A stretch of 6,163 nt of DNA from Bacillota bacterium (GTDB lineage Bacteria > Bacillota > Clostridia > Lachnospirales > Lachnospiraceae). The translations under genes were made by a program, and so were the position numbers. Positions 1 to 5,268 of this stretch are shown here, in pieces (the stretch's first letter is position 1; each line of letters opens with the position of its first letter). Location of the stretch: contig JAEZJV010000030.1 in NCBI GenBank assembly GCA_023415635.1, positions 1-6,163 of the forward strand, written 5' to 3'. The notes under the pieces are model-generated. The model did no database searches and was not told the DNA's origin. It was given only the letters and a program-made list of their open reading frames with translations.

Positions 1-1215
1 AGAGACGGGCTTGAGAATAAAAGAAATGTAAGTTCTAGAAAGGTCAGTTATGAAATCCGACGTATCCAACAATATGTGGAAAGCGAATATATAAGGTTTG
101 ATAAGGACGGGCGATACAAGCTAATGAGCTTGTCATATGATTTTATGAGGCACCCGGATAATTTTTTGGTAAGTACATATATGACCAAGAGCTTTACCCG
201 TGCGGATTTATTGACCTATTTTCTTACCCTTTTATATATCCAGGCACAAAATAAACCCTGTTCATTGAAGTGTATAGAAGACGGTCTTAACACCGAAGGA
301 TTAGTATCCTTTGATAAAATCAGCAGTAAGACCATTCAGAGAAAACTAACAGAAATGTGTGAAAGCATAGGAATACTCACTTGTGAGGTTGTGAGGAGAA
401 CCAAGTACTACACCATATCACATGACATACTACAAACACTGAATGTTGATGAACTAAAAGAGTTATTAAATGCAGTTAGTCTTTATAAAAATATTGTTTT
501 TCCTGTAACCGCAGGCTATTTTTGCCTACAGACCATTAAGGACTATCTACACTACGAGCGCAAAACAAGTTATGAGGATAAAAATATTTTTAATTACAGG
601 CACGTACACTTTCATCCTGTAATTGAAGAGCAGGTGCTGTGGGAGATTATCAAAGCTATTCACCTAAGGAGAAAAATACGAATAACATACAATTCACCCA
701 AAAACATTAGTAACAGCAACAATAGGAAAATACTTAGCCCATATAAAGTAAAATATGATGTTCGACATGGACGTTACTATTTAATTTCTTTCAATAAGCA
801 TAACAGGTGTATTGTTTCAAGACTTGACCGATTGGAAAATGTGGAGCTGTTAGATGAACAATTCTGTAGAGAAGATTATGACGGAGATTACCGCTCTCAT
901 ATGCTTTATAGTTGGTCAAGCGCGTCACTTAACCCGACTAATATGCCTGAAAAGGTCAGGCTTGAGGTTGTTGTAAATGAACCAGATGAAAACTATATTC
1001 TTGAAAAGATGAAATATGAGGCTCCGCATGGAGAACTAGAGAAGATAGGAAAAGGGCGTTACTATTTTACTTTGCTAGTAAATGACAGCTATGAAATTAT
1101 CCCTTGGATCAGAAGTTATGCAGGGTATGTCAAAGTGATTGAAGGCAAGGAGCTAGAGAAAAAATTGTTGAATGACTGGAAGGAGACGCTTTCGAACTAT
1201 GGAATTGTTCAATGA
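1..1215 (+). CDS. WYL-domain transcriptional regulator with N-terminal winged helices, 5' partial
   Basis: Probable ligand-responsive DNA-binding regulator. The frame is open from base 1, and the bases before the GTG at 76 already read like the end of a winged helix-turn-helix (SSRKVSYEIRR, then DGRYKLM). The true start therefore lies upstream of the window. Numbering from that GTG, a second winged-helix-like segment lies at about residues 40-118 (ISSKTIQRKL, then YYTIS). The WYL domain spans about 178-260, with the SPYKVKYD and RYYLISF strands in the place of the family's W-Y-L core. A C-terminal WCX-like extension spans about 293-375 (VRLEVVV, PWIRSYAGYVKV). WYL domains are known to sense nucleic acids or nucleotides and often control defence or RNA/DNA-damage genes. 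The gene overlaps the next regulator by 17 bases, so the two are probably translated together. The WYL assignment is firm. The target promoter and ligand are unknown; control of the RNA/rtcB unit downstream is inferred from position. Confidence 0.88.
   Translation, partial: RDGLENKRNVSSRKVSYEIRRIQQYVESEYIRFDKDGRYKLMSLSYDFMRHPDNFLVSTYMTKSFTRADLLTYFLTLLYIQAQNKPCSLKCIEDGLNTEGLVSFDKISSKTIQRKLTEMCESIGILTCEVVRRTKYYTISHDILQTLNVDELKELLNAVSLYKNIVFPVTAGYFCLQTIKDYLHYERKTSYEDKNIFNYRHVHFHPVIEEQVLWEIIKAIHLRRKIRITYNSPKNISNSNNRKILSPYKVKYDVRHGRYYLISFNKHNRCIVSRLDRLENVELLDEQFCREDYDGDYRSHMLYSWSSASLNPTNMPEKVRLEVVVNEPDENYILEKMKYEAPHGELEKIGKGRYYFTLLVNDSYEIIPWIRSYAGYVKVIEGKELEKKLLNDWKETLSNYGIVQ
1178..1185 (+). promoter_or_regulatory. 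Ribosome binding site deciding the start of the second WYL gene
   Basis: GGAAGGAG lies inside the end of the first regulator gene, 13 bases before the ATG at 1199. The in-frame ATG at 1172 lies upstream of this site and has no Shine-Dalgarno sequence of its own, so 1199 is the better start. The 13-base spacing is slightly long. Confidence 0.55.
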
Positions 1216-2200
1216 AGTAAAGAACAGATATTTTCAGTTGGTTTTTAGAGTTATTAATGAATGTGCTGATGGAAAGGCGAAAGCAGATTTGATCAGAATT
1301 GTGGACGATGGAGAATTTGAACAGAAACTGATTGGCAAAAATCAGCAATCCTTTGCAGACATTATTCTTAATAGAGGAAATAAAGACGAAAATCTGAACC
1401 TTTTGAATGAAAAGAAGGGCTTATATTATCCATGTGTTGATTCTAATGGGGAATTACCGCTTCCAGTCAGGTTTACAAATCTGGAAAAGGCCTGGCTCAA
1501 AGCTCTTTTAAATCAGCAGGAAGTAACATTGCTGCTTAGTAAAAATACACTTGATAAATTGAGTAAGGAGCTTGATGACTTCGATTCACCAATTAAGCAA
1601 GAATATTTTGAAACGACAAATTCAGTTAAATTACCTGAAATTAGACAAAGGGAGAATTACGAAGAAAACTTTAGATTAATACTTAAGGCGCTTATTTGTG
1701 AAAAGCCTATCAGATACAGTAATGTAGATAGAAATGGAAATATTCATTCAAACAAGCTGGCGCTTCCACTAGCTATTGAGTATTCAATGAGAGACACAAG
1801 ATTTAGGGTGTCTTTGTTCTCAATAGACGATAATAGACCTGTTTTGGCCAATGTTTTTAGTCTAACAGATATAAATATAGTAGATGAAGATATAGGGATC
1901 GACCGGGAAAAAGCAAAAAAGTTACTGTTTGAGCTCAAATATTCTGATCAGCCTATAATATTGGAAGTCACTGACAAAAATTCTGCCATGGAAAGGTGCT
2001 TTATGTGCTTTTCTAGAATGGAGAGAACAGCCAGAGAACTTGGCAACAGCAAGTATGAGATAAGGTTGAATTATTATCTTTTTGAAGAGGAAGGCCTTAT
2101 TCAAAACATCTTATCTCTTGGACCCTATGTGAAGGTTATTTCGCCTCAAAGAATTGCGAATGAAGTGGTTAAAAGAGTTAAGAAAGCTATTAGCCTATAG
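1199..2200 (+). CDS. Second WYL-domain regulator-like protein, divergent
   Basis: A 333-residue protein if it starts at ATG 1199; an ATG at 1172 would add nine residues. The C-terminal half has the WYL layout. A helix at about residues 153-168 (EENFRLILKAL) is followed by a beta-rich stretch at 169-228 (KPIRYSN, ALPLAIEYSM, TRFRVSLFS), then a WCX-like tail at about 252-333 (PIILEVTDK, then YVKVISP). The W-Y-L triad itself is weak, so this is a divergent member. The N-terminal 150 residues show no clear helix-turn-helix that I can recognise. The protein may therefore act as a partner of the upstream regulator rather than bind DNA alone; that is inference. The overlap with the preceding gene implies coupled translation and roughly equal amounts. 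Paired WYL proteins that may form heteromers are a known arrangement in actinobacteria. The repeat cluster and terminator directly downstream mark the end of this unit. Confidence 0.78.
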   Translation: MELFNEVKNRYFQLVFRVINECADGKAKADLIRIVDDGEFEQKLIGKNQQSFADIILNRGNKDENLNLLNEKKGLYYPCVDSNGELPLPVRFTNLEKAWLKALLNQQEVTLLLSKNTLDKLSKELDDFDSPIKQEYFETTNSVKLPEIRQRENYEENFRLILKALICEKPIRYSNVDRNGNIHSNKLALPLAIEYSMRDTRFRVSLFSIDDNRPVLANVFSLTDINIVDEDIGIDREKAKKLLFELKYSDQPIILEVTDKNSAMERCFMCFSRMERTARELGNSKYEIRLNYYLFEEEGLIQNILSLGPYVKVISPQRIANEVVKRVKKAISL

Positions 2201-2202
2201 TA

Positions 2203-2275
2203 GCAGAAATGCCGTGGAGCGATTAAGAATAATGCTGAAATGCCATGCGTCACAAAGAATCTGCCGAAATGCCGT
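2203..2275 (+). repeat. Three direct repeats of consensus GCNGAAATGCCRT, about 30 bases apart
   Basis: Copies lie at 2203-2215 (GCAGAAATGCCGT), 2234-2246 (GCTGAAATGCCAT) and 2263-2275 (GCCGAAATGCCGT). Start-to-start distances are 31 and 29 bases, close to three DNA helical turns. The last two copies are also preceded by AAGAAT (2225-2230 and 2255-2260, exactly 30 apart), so the unit is longer there. They begin three bases after the stop codon of the second WYL gene. They could be an array of regulator-binding sites on one DNA face, or a leftover terminal repeat cluster of an insertion sequence; some IS21-family elements have multiple short terminal repeats. No transposase is present. Confidence 0.7.
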
Positions 2276-2309
2276 TGATTGAAAAATAATGAATATAATA
2301 GATTATCGT

Positions 2310-2345
2310 AAAAAGTTTGCAAGGTTTTATTATTGCAAACTTTTT
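2310..2345 (+). terminator. Intrinsic terminator of the WYL regulator unit
   Basis: A perfect 13-base-pair inverted repeat, AAAAAGTTTGCAA (2310-2322) and TTGCAAACTTTTT (2333-2345), encloses a 10-base loop. The right arm ends in five T residues followed by GTCTTTT. The A-run on the left arm means it could work in both directions. It separates the regulators from the RNA/SPFH/rtcB unit, which therefore needs its own promoter. Confidence 0.85.
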
Positions 2346-2377
2346 GTCTTTTAAGTATAAAATTATCCTAGTATACT
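2333..2377 (+). promoter_or_regulatory. Candidate sigma-A promoter(s) for the RNA-SPFH-rtcB unit
   Basis: Two overlapping candidates lie just downstream of the terminator. In the first, TTGCAA (2333-2338) and TATAAA (2356-2361) are 17 bases apart, but the -35 box falls inside the terminator stem. In the second, TATACT (2372-2377) is a good -10 box with only a weak TTTTAA at 2349-2354, again 17 bases away; it would start RNA near 2384. No sigma54 -24/-12 element was seen, unlike rtc operons driven by RtcR. A weak -35 box would suit an activated promoter. Confidence 0.45.
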
Positions 2378-2476
2378 GAAATTGTTCCTGATTCCTAAGG
2401 CAAAGATTTCTGAATGGTCTTGCGGTGCCTCCTTCTTTATTTGTTTGGGGTATACCGGGAAGTGGAACTCAATTAA

Positions 2477-2542
2477 CCTTAGTGTCGGAGGTTCAACTCC
2501 TCTATTACCGTAAGGTAATTAGCTCAGTGGAAGAGCATAAGG
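2477..2542 (+). ncRNA. Circularly permuted tRNA-like module with GNRA-capped acceptor stem
   Basis: Read in order: CCTTA 2477-2481 (the 3' strand of an anticodon-stem equivalent); a 5-base variable region GTGTC 2482-2486; T stem GGAGG 2487-2491 with CCTCT 2499-2503 and a 7-base T loop TTCAACT 2492-2498; acceptor strand ATTACC 2504-2509; tetraloop GTAA 2510-2513; acceptor strand GGTAAT 2514-2519; T8 and A9 equivalents at 2520-2521; D stem GCTC 2522-2525 with GAGC 2533-2536 and D loop AGTGGAA 2526-2532; A26 equivalent 2537; and TAAGG 2538-2542, which pairs back to CCTTA. Residues for the usual tertiary contacts are present: T8-A14 (2520, 2526), G15-C48 (2527, 2486), G18G19 (2529-2530) with T55 and C56 (2493-2494), and T54-A58 (2492, 2496). 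It should thus fold as a tRNA elbow without an anticodon loop or CCA end. Confidence 0.85.
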
Positions 2543-2550
2543 CAATGAAA

Positions 2551-2585
2551 AGGGGTTCAAGTCCCCATCAGACTTTGGATCTGAT
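2551..2585 (+). ncRNA. Second T-arm-like hairpin followed by a tRNA-arm-like hairpin
   Basis: GGGG 2552-2555 and CCCC 2563-2566 flank a canonical T loop, TTCAAGT (2556-2562). Immediately after, ATCAGA 2567-2572 pairs with TCTGAT 2580-2585 around the 7-base loop CTTTGGA (2573-2579). This second hairpin can be read in two ways. It could be the acceptor stem of a second permuted module, since it follows the T arm just as in the first one. Or it could be an anticodon arm with loop C-T-TTG-G-A, which would read glutamine codons. No convincing D arm follows, so the second module is partial or degenerate. These hairpins belong to the same RNA as the first module. Confidence 0.55.
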
Positions 2586-2621
2586 TGCAGGTTGCAACTC
2601 TATGTTAATGGAGAAAAACAC

Positions 2622-2663
2622 ATCAAATCTTTTGAAGGAATCCTCACCTTTTGGTTGATTTTT
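2622..2663 (+). terminator. Weak terminator- or attenuator-like hairpin at the 3' part of the RNA
   Basis: ATCAA 2622-2626 pairs with TTGAT 2655-2659. An inner stem GAAGG 2634-2638 pairs with CCTTT 2647-2651 around loop AATCCTCA. The outer stem runs into a T-tract (2659-2663). The stem is AT-rich and interrupted, and it competes with the end-to-end pairing of the RNA, so it may only partly stop or pause transcription before the SPFH gene. Confidence 0.3.
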
Positions 2664-2676
2664 AACCTTAAGACCG

Positions 2677-2850
2677 GGAGATAAGCCTTGAAGTGTTCGG
2701 ATACCGGGTGTGACAAACCGAAACTCATTCATGATGTTATCTGACAATTCAGAATTCTTGAATTATCAGATAATAATGATTTAACTTCGGAATGTAATAT
2801 CCTTAAGCAACACTCCGCCCAGAACTCGGGAGGGTTCCTGAGAAGGATTA
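2677..2850 (+). promoter_or_regulatory. Structured leader upstream of the SPFH gene
   Basis: No gene is seen here, but pairing is dense. A long-range helix can form between AGTGTT 2692-2697 plus GGATA 2699-2703 and TATCC 2798-2802 plus AACACT 2809-2814. It competes with TTCGG 2696-2700 pairing to CCGAA 2718-2722. A long hairpin occupies 2737-2773: TTATCTGA with TCAGATAA, one mismatch, then AATTC with GAATT. Near the gene, ATCCTT 2799-2804 can pair with AAGGAT 2843-2848 around a hairpin with two registers: CTCGGGA/TCCTGAG (2825-2842), or GAACTC/GGGTTC capped by GGGA (2822-2837). Mutually exclusive stems suggest a leader that may switch or be processed. I recognise no known riboswitch class. 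Confidence 0.45.
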
Positions 2851-2881
2851 CAAAGATGTATTAAAGAAAGGATGGATAATT

Positions 2882-4003
2882 ATGAAAGTAACAATTAAAA
2901 ATGATGAAAGAGGCTTATTATTTAAGGACGGAAACTATGTTAAATGCCTAAAGCCCGGCAAATATAGCCTTAATCCATTTGTTAGGTATACAGTTGCTGT
3001 AGAGGACGTAAACAAGGTTTTTGAAACAGTTGGCAGGAACTTATCCATTTTTCTAGAGGACCAGGAGCTGCTGAAGGAACTATTGGTTGTTGATGTTCAA
3101 GATTATGAGCTAGCAATACACTTTGAGGACGGTAAACTTTCAGAGGTTTTAAAATCCGGCAGGTATGCTTTCTGGAATGTGCTTAAAAAGCATGATTTCC
3201 TAACAATTGATGTTAGAAATCCAGAGGTTAGGGACATTGACGCCTCAATATATAATAGCCCAAAGCTCTCAGGTGTTGTTGGTTATTTTGAAGTGGAGAG
3301 CCATGAAAAAGGTATTCTTTACTACAATAATGTTGTACAAAAAACATTGGAGCCAGGCAGATACTTCTTTTGGAAAGGCCCTGTACATACTATCGTAAAG
3401 AAAGTTGACCTTAGACAACAACAATTGGATATGACAGGTCAGGAAATCATGACGGAGGATAAAATAACTTTAAGGTTGAACTTTGTATGCCATTACAAAA
3501 TTACAGATCCCTTAAAGGTAGTTGAAATAAAATCCCTTGAAGCTCAACTCTACATAGTTTTACAGCTGATTTTAAGAGAGTACGTAGGCGGTATGAAGCT
3601 GGACGATCTGCTTATGAAGAAGCAGGAAATCGGTAGCTATGTGCTTGATAAGCTAAAAGAGATAAGTAGCAACTATGGTGTAGAGTTCCAGTTTGCCGGT
3701 GTAAAGGATATTATTTTACCAGGCGAAATAAAAGAAATATTAAATACTGTATTAATAGCAGAAAAAAAGGCCCAGGCCAATGTTATAACAAGAAGAGAAG
3801 AAGTTGCTTCAACTAGAAGCCTTTTAAATACCGCAAAGCTTATGGAGGAAAACCAGACACTTTATAGACTAAAGGAGCTTGAGTTCCTTGAGAAAATATG
3901 TGAGAAAATAGGCAATGTCTCGCTGACAGGCGGCGGTAGTCTATTGGAGCAATTGAATACCTTGCTTTCAAATAAGACATTTGATATGCAGAGTAAGGCA
4001 TAA
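2882..4003 (+). CDS. SPFH/band-7 (slipin-like) protein
   Basis: A 373-residue protein. Its start is set by GAAAGGATG (2866-2874), whose AGGA core lies 9 bases before the ATG. The SPFH/band-7 core spans about residues 165-290, with the typical stretch MTGQEIMTEDKI, then a beta strand ending in YKITDP. A charged helical, probably coiled-coil segment follows (about 283-340, AEKKAQANVITRRE), as in slipins and stomatins, which oligomerise on membranes as scaffolds. Unusually, a short motif occurs three times before and into the core: about residues 9-28 (GLLFKDG, then PGKY), 75-95 (HFEDG, then SGRY) and 142-161 (GILYY, then PGRY). There is no N-terminal hydrophobic hairpin or signal peptide, so any membrane contact would be peripheral. 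It sits 80 bases before rtcB on the same strand. Slipin-like genes beside rtcB recur in predicted bacterial RNA-repair clusters, as far as I recall. Its exact role is unknown. Confidence 0.87.
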   Translation: MKVTIKNDERGLLFKDGNYVKCLKPGKYSLNPFVRYTVAVEDVNKVFETVGRNLSIFLEDQELLKELLVVDVQDYELAIHFEDGKLSEVLKSGRYAFWNVLKKHDFLTIDVRNPEVRDIDASIYNSPKLSGVVGYFEVESHEKGILYYNNVVQKTLEPGRYFFWKGPVHTIVKKVDLRQQQLDMTGQEIMTEDKITLRLNFVCHYKITDPLKVVEIKSLEAQLYIVLQLILREYVGGMKLDDLLMKKQEIGSYVLDKLKEISSNYGVEFQFAGVKDIILPGEIKEILNTVLIAEKKAQANVITRREEVASTRSLLNTAKLMEENQTLYRLKELEFLEKICEKIGNVSLTGGGSLLEQLNTLLSNKTFDMQSKA

Positions 4004-4023
4004 GTATAAGATTTTTCTATGAT

Positions 4024-4062
4024 GTCTCCCTTGTTGATGATATATTAGCGAGGGAGACTTAT
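4024..4062 (+). terminator. Terminator-like hairpin between the SPFH gene and rtcB
   Basis: GTCTCCCT 4024-4031 pairs perfectly with AGGGAGAC 4051-4058. The stem can extend inward through 4032-4035 with 4047-4050, using two wobble pairs. A broken T-tract, TTATTT, follows. The stem is strong but the tract is imperfect, so partial read-through that lowers RtcB relative to SPFH is likely, or the hairpin may be an RNA-processing or stability element. Confidence 0.55.
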
Positions 4063-4083
4063 TTATTAAAAGAAGGTGAAAAA

Positions 4084-5268
4084 ATGATAGAAATCAAAGG
4101 AAAATACAATTCAGCAAAAGTCTTTACCAATAATTTGGAGCAAAGGGCTGCGGGACAGATACTAGAGCTATGTAATCAAGAGTTCTCTAAAGATAGCAAA
4201 ATCAGAATAATGCCGGATACTCACGCCGGAGCAGGCTGTACTATCGGAACTACTATGACCATTAAGGATAAAATAGTTCCAAACCTTGTGGGAGTTGACA
4301 TCGGCTGTGGAATGTTTGTTAGCGTATTGGGAAAAACAGAGATTAATTTCAAGAGGCTTGATGAAGTTATTCGGAGCTGTGTTCCTAGCGGTTTTGACGT
4401 ACGTGAGAATCCTCATGAATATAATGCATTTGTGGATATACATAGCTTAAGATGTAAAGAGCATGTAGATTTGAAAAGGGCATCTCTAAGCATAGGCACC
4501 CTAGGAGGTGGAAATCACTTCATTGAAATGAATGTTGACGATGATAAAAATGTATATTTAGTTGTACATTCAGGTAGCCGCTATCTAGGTAAGCAGATCG
4601 CTGAATATTATCAGAATAGGGCAACGAAAGAAATTGTAAAGAAAAGTAATGATGAGATTATTTCCGTATTAAAATGCCAAGGCAGAGAGCGGGATATTCA
4701 GAAGGAGATTGAAAAATCGAGAACTGATATAAATGACTCTTTAGCCTATGTTCAGGGCCAGACTTTTGATGATTATATTCATGATATGATGATTGCTCAG
4801 TTGTTTGCAGAATTCAACAGGAAAGCTATTGCGGAGGTTATTATTCGCAAAATGAAATTTAATGTTATTGATAGTTTCACTACAATTCATAATTATATAG
4901 ATATGGATGAAATGATTCTGAGAAAAGGCGCCATATCTGCAAAAGAAGGCGAAAGAGTAATAATTCCTATTAATATGAGAGATGGAAGTATTATCGCTAC
5001 AGGCAAGGGAAATATTGATTGGAACCAATCAGCCCCTCATGGCGCAGGCAGGTTAATGAGCCGAAAGCAGGCAAGACTTAACTTGTCATTGGAAGAGTTT
5101 AAAAAGTCGATGGATGGGATATATACTACATCACTGTCAATGGATACACTAGATGAAGCTCCGTTCGCGTATAAGCCCATCGAAGAGATAATTACCAATA
5201 TTCAAGATACTGTTGAAATCCATACAATAATCAAACCTATTTATAACTTTAAGGCATCTGATGATTGA
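4084..5268 (+). CDS. rtcB: RNA-splicing ligase RtcB
   Basis: A 394-residue ligase that joins RNA 3'-phosphate or 2',3'-cyclic phosphate ends to 5'-OH ends, using GTP and Mn2+. The family repairs or splices broken tRNAs and other RNAs in the cytoplasm. Signature motifs appear in order: MPDTHAGAG (residues 43-51); GVDIGCG (70-76), giving metal ligands D72 and C75; GGGNHF (141-146) with H145; VHSGSR (161-166) with H162; TIHNY (267-271) with H269; and HGAGRLMSR (319-327), where H319 matches the histidine that carries GMP (H337 in E. coli RtcB). All catalytic positions are present and the length matches the short bacterial form (E. coli 408), so it should be active. The start is supported by GAAGGTGA (4072-4079). 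It follows the SPFH gene and the tRNA-mimic RNA, suggesting one RNA-repair unit. No RtcA cyclase or archease is in the window. Confidence 0.97.
   Translation: MIEIKGKYNSAKVFTNNLEQRAAGQILELCNQEFSKDSKIRIMPDTHAGAGCTIGTTMTIKDKIVPNLVGVDIGCGMFVSVLGKTEINFKRLDEVIRSCVPSGFDVRENPHEYNAFVDIHSLRCKEHVDLKRASLSIGTLGGGNHFIEMNVDDDKNVYLVVHSGSRYLGKQIAEYYQNRATKEIVKKSNDEIISVLKCQGRERDIQKEIEKSRTDINDSLAYVQGQTFDDYIHDMMIAQLFAEFNRKAIAEVIIRKMKFNVIDSFTTIHNYIDMDEMILRKGAISAKEGERVIIPINMRDGSIIATGKGNIDWNQSAPHGAGRLMSRKQARLNLSLEEFKKSMDGIYTTSLSMDTLDEAPFAYKPIEEIITNIQDTVEIHTIIKPIYNFKASDD

Larger units (their letters stand above)
2415..2676 (+). ncRNA. Structured RNA with a tRNA-mimic domain, YrlA-like (bacterial Y RNA type) candidate
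   Basis: About 260 bases with no credible protein but many paired elements. The ends can pair: 2416-2422 (GGTCTTG) with 2669-2675 (TAAGACC), continuing past one mismatch as GGT 2424-2426 with ACC 2665-2667. A competing outer stem is GGTG 2424-2427 with CACC 2645-2648 plus TCCTTC 2430-2435 with GAAGGA 2634-2639. Inside lie the permuted tRNA module (2477-2542), a second T-arm-like hairpin (2552-2566), a hairpin at 2567-2585, TTGCA/TGCAA (2585-2597) and CTCTAT/ATGGAG with loop GTTA (2598-2613). Bacterial Y RNAs are known to combine an end-to-end stem that binds the Ro protein with a tRNA-like domain, and in some bacteria they sit in rtcB operons. The exact ends and whether a Ro protein is the partner cannot be seen here. 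The RNA may instead be a processed leader of the SPFH-rtcB messenger. Confidence 0.72.

Noticed and set aside
1172..1198. Start of the second WYL gene at ATG 1172
   Set aside because: No ribosome site precedes it, while GGAAGGAG lies between it and the next in-frame ATG at 1199. The nine extra residues (MTGRRRFRT) add nothing recognisable.
2203..2275. CRISPR array
   Set aside because: Only three degenerate 13-base repeats, with spacers of 16-18 bases, no cas genes, and repeats far shorter than any CRISPR type.
2449..2456. Palindrome GGTATACC as an operator
   Set aside because: It lies within the structured RNA, is only 8 bases long, and no second copy is present; chance or RNA pairing explains it.
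2477..2542. A functional permuted or split tRNA gene
   Set aside because: No anticodon can be assembled: the closing helix opens into unrelated flanks with no T33 or 7-base loop. The acceptor is capped by a tetraloop rather than ending in a free CCA. A tRNA mimic fits better.
2425..2658. A 77-codon open frame starting with GTG
   Set aside because: It runs straight through the T arms, acceptor stem and D arm of the structured RNA, has no ribosome site and gives a protein with no recognisable features. The RNA explains the sequence better.
4168..5028. Reverse-strand open frames of 91 and 95 codons inside rtcB (also short ones inside the WYL and HAD genes)
   Set aside because: They are shadows of well-supported + strand genes, and their translations show no family features.
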